64,000 bases of DNA. It comes from Ruminococcus sp. Lineage in GTDB: Bacteria; Bacillota_A; Clostridia; Oscillospirales; Ruminococcaceae. Location of the stretch: NCBI RefSeq assembly GCF_016283395.1, contig NZ_JAEEMU010000042.1, forward strand, positions 1 through 64,000, given 5' to 3'. Every line of letters starts with the position of its first letter. The stretch's first letter is position 1. Shown here in pieces: positions 7,552 to 14,304 of the stretch. The position numbers and the translations under genes are program-made. Below the pieces are notes generated by a model. The model did not search any database. It was not told the origin of the DNA and saw only the letters and a list, made by a program, of their open reading frames with translations.

Positions 7552-9314
7552 TGAGCGATAGATTAAACGACGAAAGCTCAGAAGCTCAGCGCAGAGCTGA
7601 GAAGATAAAAGCTATCAGAAGGTCGATACATGGCGAAGCAGAAGTTGCGCCTACGACTTATGACAATAATAAAACATCGGAAAGCGAACGCTCGGAAACT
7701 ATATCTGATCGTATAATGCGCGCCAAGGAAAAGCACAGCTCAACAGCTGAGGATATCCTTGATGAGCTGGATCAGGCTATAGCTTTTGAAAAGGCTGAAG
7801 CTGAGAGATTAGCTGCCGAAACGGCGGCTGCGGCAGAAAAGTCCGCAGTTGATGCTTCTCCCGATATCTCGGACATCATCAATGAGCTTGAAACACCCGT
7901 ACAAGAGGAATTGAGCGAGATTGCTGATGAAATTACCGAGGATTTTTCAGAGGTGGATACCGGTATCGCAGCGGAGGTTGAGGACTTCACTGAAACTGTG
8001 ACTGAAAGTTCGGAAGAAGAATCACAGACGGAAGAAATTGCTGCGGCTGTCGAAGAAATAGCTGAGACTTTCACAGAAGCTGAGGCTGATGACACCGAGG
8101 AAACAATGGTGTTCACTCCTGTTGGTCATGATACTGTTGAGGATCAGCTTGCTCCTCTAAAACGGGCTGAGGAGGAGGCTGCACAGCAGCTTAAAAATAC
8201 CAACGAAAGCGTTGACGAGCAAAGCTTTCAGAAGACTGCAGTGCCTGACGAGACAGTCAAGCCTGCAAAGAAGAAAAAAAAGAAGAAGAAAAAGACTTTC
8301 AAGCAGAGACTTCGCGGACTGTTCCCGGAAAAAGGCGACAGTGTGTTGGAATGTGTCAGAAAGATCGTTTTTCTCGGCTCAATAATCGCTATATGTGTCT
8401 GCGGATACCTTGTGGGCGATTATTATTACGATCTCTGGTCGAGTAAACACAAGACTTCAGAATTAATGGATATATACGATATCTATAAAGACCGTGAGCC
8501 GAAAATTGAAGAAGAAACAACTCCCGAGGGAGATAAAAGAAAAAAATATGGCGGTATGCTCGACGGAGCCAAAAAGCTCTGGGACATCAACCATGATATA
8601 GTAGGTACTATCAGTATACCTGATACACCATTGAACAATCCTGTTTTACAGGCAGACGATAATTCAAAATATCTGGACAAGAAATATGATCTCACTGAAA
8701 ATATTGCAGGTGAGATATTCATGGACTACAGAAATCATTTCGATGATGTAGGCGAGGACGGATATTTAAGGTATGAAAATTCGCAGAATCTGATCATCTA
8801 CGGACATGATATGTGGGACGATCAGATGTTTGGCTTTTTGAAATATTATCTCAGGAATGAGGAGTATTACGGAGCACATCCCGTAATTGATCTCAGTTCC
8901 AATTATGAGAGATACAAGTATAAAATATTTGCATTTTTTATGCTCGACAACAATGACGATACAGATACGAAGTTTGACTGCTGGAACGTTCTTGATTTTG
9001 CTGACGAAAAGGAATTCTACGATTTCGTCAATGAAGCAAAGAGAAGGACGATACGCACAAATGACGTAGATGTTGAGTACGGAGATCAGCTCCTTACACT
9101 TTCTACCTGCAGCACCTTCTTCCCCGATGAAAGAGGACGTCTTATAATTCTTGCAAGGCGTGTAAGAGAGGGAGAAGATCCTAAAAAGGGAACTGAACAC
9201 AGCGAGGCAAATCCTAACATAAAATGGCCTACATTATATTATTCGATCCATCCGGACGAACATTATGATCCAGATGCCAAATTCGTTCCCTATGGTCCAA
9301 AGGGAGGAAAGTGA
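7551..9314 (+). CDS. Class B sortase with long acidic N-terminal cytoplasmic region
   Basis: 587 residues, about twice a normal class B sortase. Order: a cytoplasmic low-complexity Glu/Ala/Thr-rich region (about 1-230), a lysine run followed by FKQRLRGLF (about 245-262), one membrane helix (about 272-292, KIVFLGSIIAICVCGY), and an extracellular sortase domain (about 340-565). The catalytic set is complete: H419 in IIYGHD, C520 in LTLSTCST, and the arginine in RLIILARRVR. Sortases cleave sorting signals and attach proteins to cell wall or cross-link them. A second class B sortase follows 7 nt later. The lysine run is encoded over an A8 tract (8274-8281). Confidence 0.88.
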   Translation: MSDRLNDESSEAQRRAEKIKAIRRSIHGEAEVAPTTYDNNKTSESERSETISDRIMRAKEKHSSTAEDILDELDQAIAFEKAEAERLAAETAAAAEKSAVDASPDISDIINELETPVQEELSEIADEITEDFSEVDTGIAAEVEDFTETVTESSEEESQTEEIAAAVEEIAETFTEAEADDTEETMVFTPVGHDTVEDQLAPLKRAEEEAAQQLKNTNESVDEQSFQKTAVPDETVKPAKKKKKKKKKTFKQRLRGLFPEKGDSVLECVRKIVFLGSIIAICVCGYLVGDYYYDLWSSKHKTSELMDIYDIYKDREPKIEEETTPEGDKRKKYGGMLDGAKKLWDINHDIVGTISIPDTPLNNPVLQADDNSKYLDKKYDLTENIAGEIFMDYRNHFDDVGEDGYLRYENSQNLIIYGHDMWDDQMFGFLKYYLRNEEYYGAHPVIDLSSNYERYKYKIFAFFMLDNNDDTDTKFDCWNVLDFADEKEFYDFVNEAKRRTIRTNDVDVEYGDQLLTLSTCSTFFPDERGRLIILARRVREGEDPKKGTEHSEANPNIKWPTLYYSIHPDEHYDPDAKFVPYGPKGGK

Positions 9315-9320
9315 TAAGCA

Positions 9321-10301
9321 ATGAACAAGAACGCTAAAACAATAACAGCCTGCGTAAGCTGCGCTGCGGCTGTTGGACTTGGTGCGTTTGCATTATATTT
9401 GAACAAGGACAAAAAATCTGTTCCGACAGTTGATAGTGTTCCCGAGGCTGTGACAGAAGCAGCAACGGAGGCGAATGCCGAAAAGCTTTCAGCCGATTGG
9501 GCAGACAATTATGATTACGTGCCGTCTCTTAACGGTGTGTGCGAGAGAACCAAGTCACTGATGCGTCTCAACAAGGACATTATGGGCTGGGTAAAGATCG
9601 ATGGAACTCAGGTCGATTACCCGTTCTTGAGAGACCCCGGTGAGGTAGCTGCAAACGATCCGTATTACGGACCTGATGAGTGGGTGCCTAATTCTTATTA
9701 TCTTGAAAAGGATATATTCAGACAGTATTACGACCGCGGAACATTCTATGCGGATTACCGCAACAACTTCGGCGGCGATGAAAGTCAGCAGTCTGATAAT
9801 CTTGTGATCTACGGACATAACTGGTATGACGGAACTATGATGGGATCGTTGAGAAAATATCGTCCCGATCCCGAATTCTATGAGCAGCACCCCTTTATAG
9901 AGGTGAGCTCGAACTATAAGGAATACGAATACGTCGTCTTTGCATATCTCATAACAAGCGGAAGCTATAATGCTACCGATTTCCATTACTGGGATATGGA
10001 AGATTTTGATACAGAAGAAGACTTTAAGTTCTACATCGACAACTGCCGTGGCGGACAGCTTCTGGATACAGGTGTTGATGTTAAGTACGGCGACAAGCTG
10101 CTGACTCTTTCTACTTGTTACGCTGACTATGATAACTCACGTTTCATAGTTGTGGCAAGAAGACTCAGAGACGGCGAAGTCGCAGGAGACATGACAACTA
10201 TACAGCACACTGAGGAGTATTTGAAGAAAAAGAAAGAAGAAGCAGAAAAGGCTTCCAAGGAAGAAGCCGAAAAAGCAGCAAATGAAGAAAAGTCTCAGTG
10301 A
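9321..10301 (+). CDS. Class B sortase, second copy
   Basis: 326 residues. One N-terminal membrane anchor (about 7-27), then a sortase domain with H166 in VIYGHN, C266 in LTLSTCYAD and the arginine in FIVVARRLR. It shares order and motifs with the upstream sortase (IMGW/IVGT start, YADYRNNF, VIYGHNW) but is diverged, so the pair is an old duplication or two specialised enzymes. The C-terminal tail is a charged Lys/Glu/Ala helix. No LPxTG-like substrate is obvious in this window; cellulosome scaffoldin anchoring is a possible role in Ruminococcus but is inference. Confidence 0.9.
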   Translation: MNKNAKTITACVSCAAAVGLGAFALYLNKDKKSVPTVDSVPEAVTEAATEANAEKLSADWADNYDYVPSLNGVCERTKSLMRLNKDIMGWVKIDGTQVDYPFLRDPGEVAANDPYYGPDEWVPNSYYLEKDIFRQYYDRGTFYADYRNNFGGDESQQSDNLVIYGHNWYDGTMMGSLRKYRPDPEFYEQHPFIEVSSNYKEYEYVVFAYLITSGSYNATDFHYWDMEDFDTEEDFKFYIDNCRGGQLLDTGVDVKYGDKLLTLSTCYADYDNSRFIVVARRLRDGEVAGDMTTIQHTEEYLKKKKEEAEKASKEEAEKAANEEKSQ

Positions 10302-10330
10302 ACTGACTTTATAATTTAAAGGAGATTGTT

Positions 10331-11626
10331 ATGAAAATGCAGAAAATGCTTAAACGAGCAGCAGCTGCAGCCTCGGGAGTAATAGTATTCGCGGGGACAA
10401 CAAGTATGACTACCGCTGAAAGTGCGGAAACTGAAGTGAAAACTTCGGTGACTGCCGAAGAGGTAAGTGATACAGTAGATGCTGTTACGGAAGCAGCTTC
10501 TGAATTAGCTGCGGAAATCGCAGAACCAAAACAGAAGATGCCTGAGGATTGGGAAAAAGCTGATATCAGCGATTATGACTCAAGCCTCACGCTTATAAGC
10601 TATGAGCTTGCAACACCTGAAATGGCTAAAGTGGGTGAAGCTGTCGATCCTTATGCAGGTCTTTCCGAGGAAGAGCGCAAGGCTCGTGAGGAAGAAGTGG
10701 AAAAGAAGAAGAGTGCTCTTAAAAAGGGAACTCCTACCTTATCCAAGAACTCTGCAAAGAGCAGGAGCAAAACTCCGACTGCTGTCGAGATAAAAACTTC
10801 GGGAGCATTCGTTGGTGATATCCCTGATTCTCAGCCGGGACCTACAATAGACGCTCAGCCGGGACAGTTCGCATTCGTTACATACGGTTGGGGACACGGC
10901 GTTGGCATGAGCCAGAATGGTGCTAATTTCTATGCCGCTTATGCGGGCTGGACTTATCAGGATATACTGTTCCACTATTATCCCGGAACATACCTGATGA
11001 ATACAGGAATGACAGATGACGAAGAACTTACTATCGCTCACGAACCGGCAGGTGATACTCTGAAGGTCGTATCCGAGATAGTAAACCGCGAGGTGGGCGG
11101 AAGCTTCTCTTACGAAGCTATCAAGGCCCAGGCAGTTGCAGTATATACTTATTTAAAGTATAACGGTGACGATTCAAGAGACCTGAGAGGTAAGCCAAAT
11201 CCGCCGCAGGTAGTTATTGACGCCTGCCAGGAAGTTCTCGGCGAAGCTCTTTACTATGATGATAATTATGCTCTTACAGTATTCTCTGCTTCAAGCGGAG
11301 GCTGTTCAGCAAACTGCTATGAAGTATTCTATGCAGACTACCCGTACCTGAGAAGCGTACCGAGCGAGTATGATGCTGCGTTTGATCCGCACTGGGGTAC
11401 AGTAAAATATATGGATGCGGCAGAAGTGAAGAAGAAGCTGGAAACAGCTTACCACATCACACTTTCCGACGATCCCGACAACTGGATACAGCCTGTATAC
11501 TCGGAAGAGACAGGTTATGTAACAGATGTAAATATCGACGGACAGACTACTGCAAAGGGCTATCCGTTCTCAATGATGATGGGACTTAAATCATCAAAAT
11601 TCAATCTTACATATACACATGATTGA
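10331..11626 (+). CDS. SpoIID/LytB-like secreted protein, domain apparently circularly permuted
   Basis: 431 residues with a signal peptide (1 to about 28), a Glu/Ala-rich spacer, then a SpoIID-type peptidoglycan-acting domain. In SpoIID the segment REVP...EALKAQAVAARTY comes first and the GHGVGMSQ...HYYPGT segment ends the protein. Here the order is reversed: YGWGHGVGMSQNGA starts at residue 185 and ILFHYYPGT follows, while NREVGGSFSYEAIKAQAVAVYTY begins at 252 (candidate catalytic Glu E254). Then come SASSGGCS and a C-terminal MMMGLKSSKFNLTY strand, which normally precedes GHG. All blocks are present, so it is probably a folded lytic transglycosylase. It follows the two sortase genes. Confidence 0.8.
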   Translation: MKMQKMLKRAAAAASGVIVFAGTTSMTTAESAETEVKTSVTAEEVSDTVDAVTEAASELAAEIAEPKQKMPEDWEKADISDYDSSLTLISYELATPEMAKVGEAVDPYAGLSEEERKAREEEVEKKKSALKKGTPTLSKNSAKSRSKTPTAVEIKTSGAFVGDIPDSQPGPTIDAQPGQFAFVTYGWGHGVGMSQNGANFYAAYAGWTYQDILFHYYPGTYLMNTGMTDDEELTIAHEPAGDTLKVVSEIVNREVGGSFSYEAIKAQAVAVYTYLKYNGDDSRDLRGKPNPPQVVIDACQEVLGEALYYDDNYALTVFSASSGGCSANCYEVFYADYPYLRSVPSEYDAAFDPHWGTVKYMDAAEVKKKLETAYHITLSDDPDNWIQPVYSEETGYVTDVNIDGQTTAKGYPFSMMMGLKSSKFNLTYTHD

Positions 11627-11738
11627 TAAAAGGTGTAAAACAGCCTGATTAAGGACATTAAGAACAAAAGGAATAAGTCTTTGGATATACCAAGTGTCAC
11701 GGCATTTTATATTCGGAGACTTATTCTCTTTCTTTTTG

Positions 11739-11806
11739 GGTGATGAAAGGTGAAGCCAAGTGGTAAAAAAATCCTTAAAAATACTCAAAAAGGTGAAAAA
11801 AGGTGA
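11739..11806 (+). promoter_or_regulatory. Upstream groups of candidate MraZ boxes
   Basis: GGTGA at 11739, GGTGA at 11749 and AGTGG at 11759 form one group with a 10-nt period. A second pair lies at 11792 and 11802 (GGTGA each). MraZ is known to bind direct repeats of a short G-rich box at 10-nt spacing in its own promoter region; the identity of these boxes is inferred from spacing and place. Confidence 0.55.
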
Positions 11807-11934
11807 AAACAAAACAAAATATTTAACGAATATAAAAACGTTTGTTTCGTTTTAAAACAACCGTAAGTTAAACTTTAAACAAAATCGACAAAAAATAGCC
11901 GATTTTAGGGTTTATACTTGTGAGATATTCCATC

Positions 11935-11963
11935 TTGAATTTCTACCCAATTAATGATAAAAT
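11935..11963 (+). promoter_or_regulatory. Promoter of the dcw cluster (mraZ)
   Basis: TTGAAT (11935-11940), 17-nt spacer, TAAAAT (11958-11963). The predicted transcription start, near 11970, falls right at the first box of the third group of GGTGA repeats, a position suited to repression. Confidence 0.65.
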
Positions 11964-11971
11964 ATGTTTAG

Positions 11972-12016
11972 GGTGAAAAAAGGTGATTGGATGTGAAATT
12001 TTCCAAATTAGGGTGA
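11972..12016 (+). promoter_or_regulatory. Candidate MraZ operator at the transcription start
   Basis: GGTGA at 11972, GGTGA at 11982, TGTGA at 11992, and GGTGA at 12012, all on one 10-nt phase with only the 12002 position degenerate. The array starts at the predicted +1 of the mraZ promoter. This is the arrangement described for MraZ self-repression, so MraZ control of the cluster is likely. Confidence 0.65.
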
Positions 12017-12057
12017 TCTGATCCTAAGAGGTTGTACGAAAGCGAGGCGAAGTTCAA

Positions 12058-12489
12058 ATGGCAGATCTGTTATGTGGTACCTATTACCCAAGTATAGATC
12101 AGAAGGGCCGTATGAGCTTCCCGACTAAGCTGCGTGAGATCCTCGGACCTGAGTTTTTTCTCTGTCAGGGACATGATGACTCCTATATCGCCGTATATTC
12201 GCCGGAAGCATTTCAGGACTATTGTGAGACTCTTAACTCGATCCCGGGCAAGCAGGGTGCTGACATAAGACGTAAGCTCCTTGCAGGTGCTGATAAACAG
12301 GTCCCCGATAAACAGGGACGTATCTTTATCACCCAGCAGCTCAGAGATCATGCAGGCATCACCGATGAAGTCGTTGTTATCGGTGCAAACAGAAGAGCCG
12401 AGATTTGGAACAAGTCCAAATGGGAAGAATTCAACAATAATATCTCTCAGGAAGAGATCAACAACGTTCTTGCTGATCTTGTCCTTTGA
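12058..12489 (+). CDS. mraZ: Transcriptional regulator MraZ
   Basis: 143 residues with two SpoVT/AbrB-like swapped-hairpin repeats. The first contains DQKGRMSFPTKLRE and the second DKQGRIFITQQLRDHAG. MraZ proteins form rings that bind tandem short repeats ahead of the dcw cluster and repress it. It is the first gene of the cluster here, preceded by phased GGTGA boxes. rsmH follows after 58 nt. Confidence 0.97.
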   Translation: MADLLCGTYYPSIDQKGRMSFPTKLREILGPEFFLCQGHDDSYIAVYSPEAFQDYCETLNSIPGKQGADIRRKLLAGADKQVPDKQGRIFITQQLRDHAGITDEVVVIGANRRAEIWNKSKWEEFNNNISQEEINNVLADLVL

Positions 12490-12547
12490 TACGAACGTTT
12501 TTGTATTCGTTTTCCGAACTTTGTCGGATTAAGGAGAGTTTTGTTTA

Positions 12548-13489
12548 ATGGAATTCAGCCACATACCTGTTATGCTTGAGGAATGTATCGAAGGACTTGA
12601 CATTCGTCCCGACGGTATCTATGTAGACGGTACCGCAGGCGGTGCAGGTCACTCCTCTGCAATCGCTGCCCGACTGAATGAAAAGGGCAGACTTATCGCT
12701 CTTGACAGAGATCCCGACGCAGTTGCTGTTGCAACGGAAAGACTGTCGGTGTTCACCAATGCCAGAGTGTTCCACAGGAACTACTCAGAGATAAGAGCGG
12801 TCCTCGATGAACTTGATATAGACTATGCCGACGGTATCCTTATGGACCTTGGTGTTTCGTCATTTCAGCTGGACGAGGGAAGCAGAGGCTTCTCTTATCA
12901 CTCTGATGCTCCGCTTGATATGCGAATGAGCAAGGAGGGGATGAGTGCAGCAGATGTTGTCAATACCTATTCCGAGTCAGAGCTTGCAAGGATAATATTC
13001 GAGTACGGAGAAGAAAAATTCTCGCGAAAGATAGCTGCGAATATAATCAGAGCAAGAGAAAATGCTCCTATAGAGACTACATTACAGCTTGCAGATATAA
13101 TAAGAGAAAGCGTTCCTCAGAAGGCAAGGCGTGAAAAGAACCCTTGTAAAAAAACCTTTCAGGCAATAAGAATAGCTGTCAACGGAGAATTCGAGCACCT
13201 CGAAAAAGGACTCGAGGACGCATTCTACAGTCTGAGACCGGGCGGACGGCTCGCAGTTATAACCTTCCATTCCCTTGAAGACAGAATAGTAAAAAAGAAA
13301 TTCGCGGAATGGTGCAGAGGTTGCATTTGTCCACCTGACTTCCCACAATGTGTATGCGGACACAAGCCGCAGGGAAAACTTGTAAACAGAAAGCCGTTAG
13401 AGGCTAAAGAAAAGGAACTCGAAAGAAACAACAGAAGCAGAAGCGCAAAGCTCAGAATAATAGAAAGGAGTGCGGAAAGCAATGGCTGA
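12548..13489 (+). CDS. rsmH: 16S rRNA (cytosine-1402-N4)-methyltransferase RsmH
   Basis: 313 residues. It starts FSHIPVMLEECIEGL and has the SAM loop DGTAGGAGHS near residue 33, then ILMDLGVSSFQLD and the C-terminal AVITFHSLEDRIVKK motif. It methylates N4 of C1402 in the ribosomal P site. A CRGC...CVCGHKP segment near residue 260 carries four cysteines and may be a small metal site, common in clostridial RsmH. ftsL starts inside its last codons (8-nt overlap). Confidence 0.97.
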   Translation: MEFSHIPVMLEECIEGLDIRPDGIYVDGTAGGAGHSSAIAARLNEKGRLIALDRDPDAVAVATERLSVFTNARVFHRNYSEIRAVLDELDIDYADGILMDLGVSSFQLDEGSRGFSYHSDAPLDMRMSKEGMSAADVVNTYSESELARIIFEYGEEKFSRKIAANIIRARENAPIETTLQLADIIRESVPQKARREKNPCKKTFQAIRIAVNGEFEHLEKGLEDAFYSLRPGGRLAVITFHSLEDRIVKKKFAEWCRGCICPPDFPQCVCGHKPQGKLVNRKPLEAKEKELERNNRSRSAKLRIIERSAESNG

Positions 13490-13985
13490 AAACACTGTAC
13501 GCTATTATAACGACGAAAGCTACGACGATGCCGACTCGGACGAGACAACCGATATGGACGACGCAGTAAAGATGGATACTGAGCAGAAGCCTGAGATACA
13601 GATCAGAAAGAACGAAGCTCAAAGCGGTTCGGTTCTTATGATAATATTCGTATCGCTGCTGGCTGCCGCACTGCTTGGCTCGGTCATCTATTCGCTTGAC
13701 AAGCGGAACACCATGTACAACAAGGTATCTGCTATGAACGAGAAGCTCGATGAAGCCGAAGCCGAAAATGTAAGACTCCAGTCTGAACTTGATAGTAAGA
13801 TGTCCGCTAAGAATATAGAAGAATATGCGGAAAACGTTCTGAAGATGCAGAAGATAGATTCTACTCAGATAAAGTATATCAAGATACAGACAGGTGATGT
13901 CGTGACTATTCCGGAGCAGGAAAAAGGTGTGATAGCGAAAATAAAATCCTTTTTCGATAAATGCGTGGAATATTTCAGAGGGTAA
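13482..13985 (+). CDS. ftsL: Cell division protein FtsL-like
   Basis: 167 residues from the ATG at 13482, chosen because AAAGGAG lies 10 nt upstream. An acidic cytoplasmic tail of about 45 residues, one membrane helix (about 47-67, VLMIIFVSLLAAALLG), an extracellular coiled coil (about 72-105, EKLDEAEAENVRLQSEL) and a short C-terminal part. This is the FtsL/DivIC architecture; position between rsmH and a PBP gene supports FtsL, which bridges FtsQ and the FtsW-PBP pair at the septum. Sequence identity is low in this family, so the name rests on topology and context. Confidence 0.8.
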   Translation: MAENTVRYYNDESYDDADSDETTDMDDAVKMDTEQKPEIQIRKNEAQSGSVLMIIFVSLLAAALLGSVIYSLDKRNTMYNKVSAMNEKLDEAEAENVRLQSELDSKMSAKNIEEYAENVLKMQKIDSTQIKYIKIQTGDVVTIPEQEKGVIAKIKSFFDKCVEYFRG

Positions 13986-14007
13986 GTCCAATATAAATAT
14001 AACACAA

Positions 14008-14159
14008 GGACTGCCTGTATAATTAATGAGCACTATCGGCGATAAAAATATAAAAAGCCGAAGTTATATGTAGAACACGGAGATACAGCGGGTGATCGGA
14101 ATATCGGAATTGCAGTTCTCGGGCTCTTAGAGAGAAAGAGAGCCCGGGAGCGGCAGTCC
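14008..14159 (+). ncRNA. Candidate structured RNA between ftsL and the PBP gene
   Basis: GGACTGCC (14008-14015) pairs perfectly with GGCAGTCC (14152-14159), closing a domain of about 150 nt. Inside, TCTCGGGCTCT (14117-14127) pairs with AGAGCCCGGGA (14139-14149), 11 bp with one wobble, and a TCGGC/GCCGA stem lies to its left. I cannot match it to a riboswitch class I know. It may be a regulatory leader for the PBP gene, or a small inverted-repeat insertion. Confidence 0.45.
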
Positions 14160-14232
14160 CACGCTTGAATAGCGATAAATCCTTCGTCGTATCAGAACAA
14201 AAGGACATCCCAAAAAAGAAATAAAGATGTTC

Positions 14233-14268
14233 ACGGGCGGGGCACACAAAAACCCTGCCTTATTTATT
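14233..14268 (+). terminator. Possible attenuator hairpin before the PBP gene
   Basis: GGCGGGG pairs with CCCTGCC (7 bp with one wobble) across a CACACAAAAA loop, followed by a TTATTTATTTA tail. It lies downstream of the candidate structured RNA and about 40 nt upstream of the chosen PBP start, the layout of an expression platform. The U-run is imperfect. Confidence 0.4.
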
Positions 14269-14304
14269 TATAGTCGATTTTTCGCGGAAAGGAAGAATTC
14301 TGCT

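Larger units (their letters stand above)
11627..12057. other. Intergenic region before mraZ with phased GGTGA boxes
   Basis: No gene seen. It contains the mraZ promoter (11935-11963) and three groups of GGTGA-like boxes spaced 10 nt apart, listed separately. It is very AT-rich near 11810-11900. Confidence 0.7.

Noticed and set aside
13452..14033. Minus-strand frame of 193 codons across ftsL
   Set aside because: A shadow of ftsL; the translation is hydrophobic and cysteine-rich with no family likeness.
14227..14304. In-frame extension of the PBP gene from an ATG at 14227
   Set aside because: No ribosome site, the extension overlaps a terminator-like hairpin, and the GTG at 14305 has GGAAAGGAAG upstream and leads into a normal PBP N-terminus.
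14008..14304. Cyclic-di-AMP (ydaO), T-box or RNase P RNA upstream of the PBP gene
   Set aside because: Conserved core sequences of these families were looked for and not found, so the element is left unnamed.
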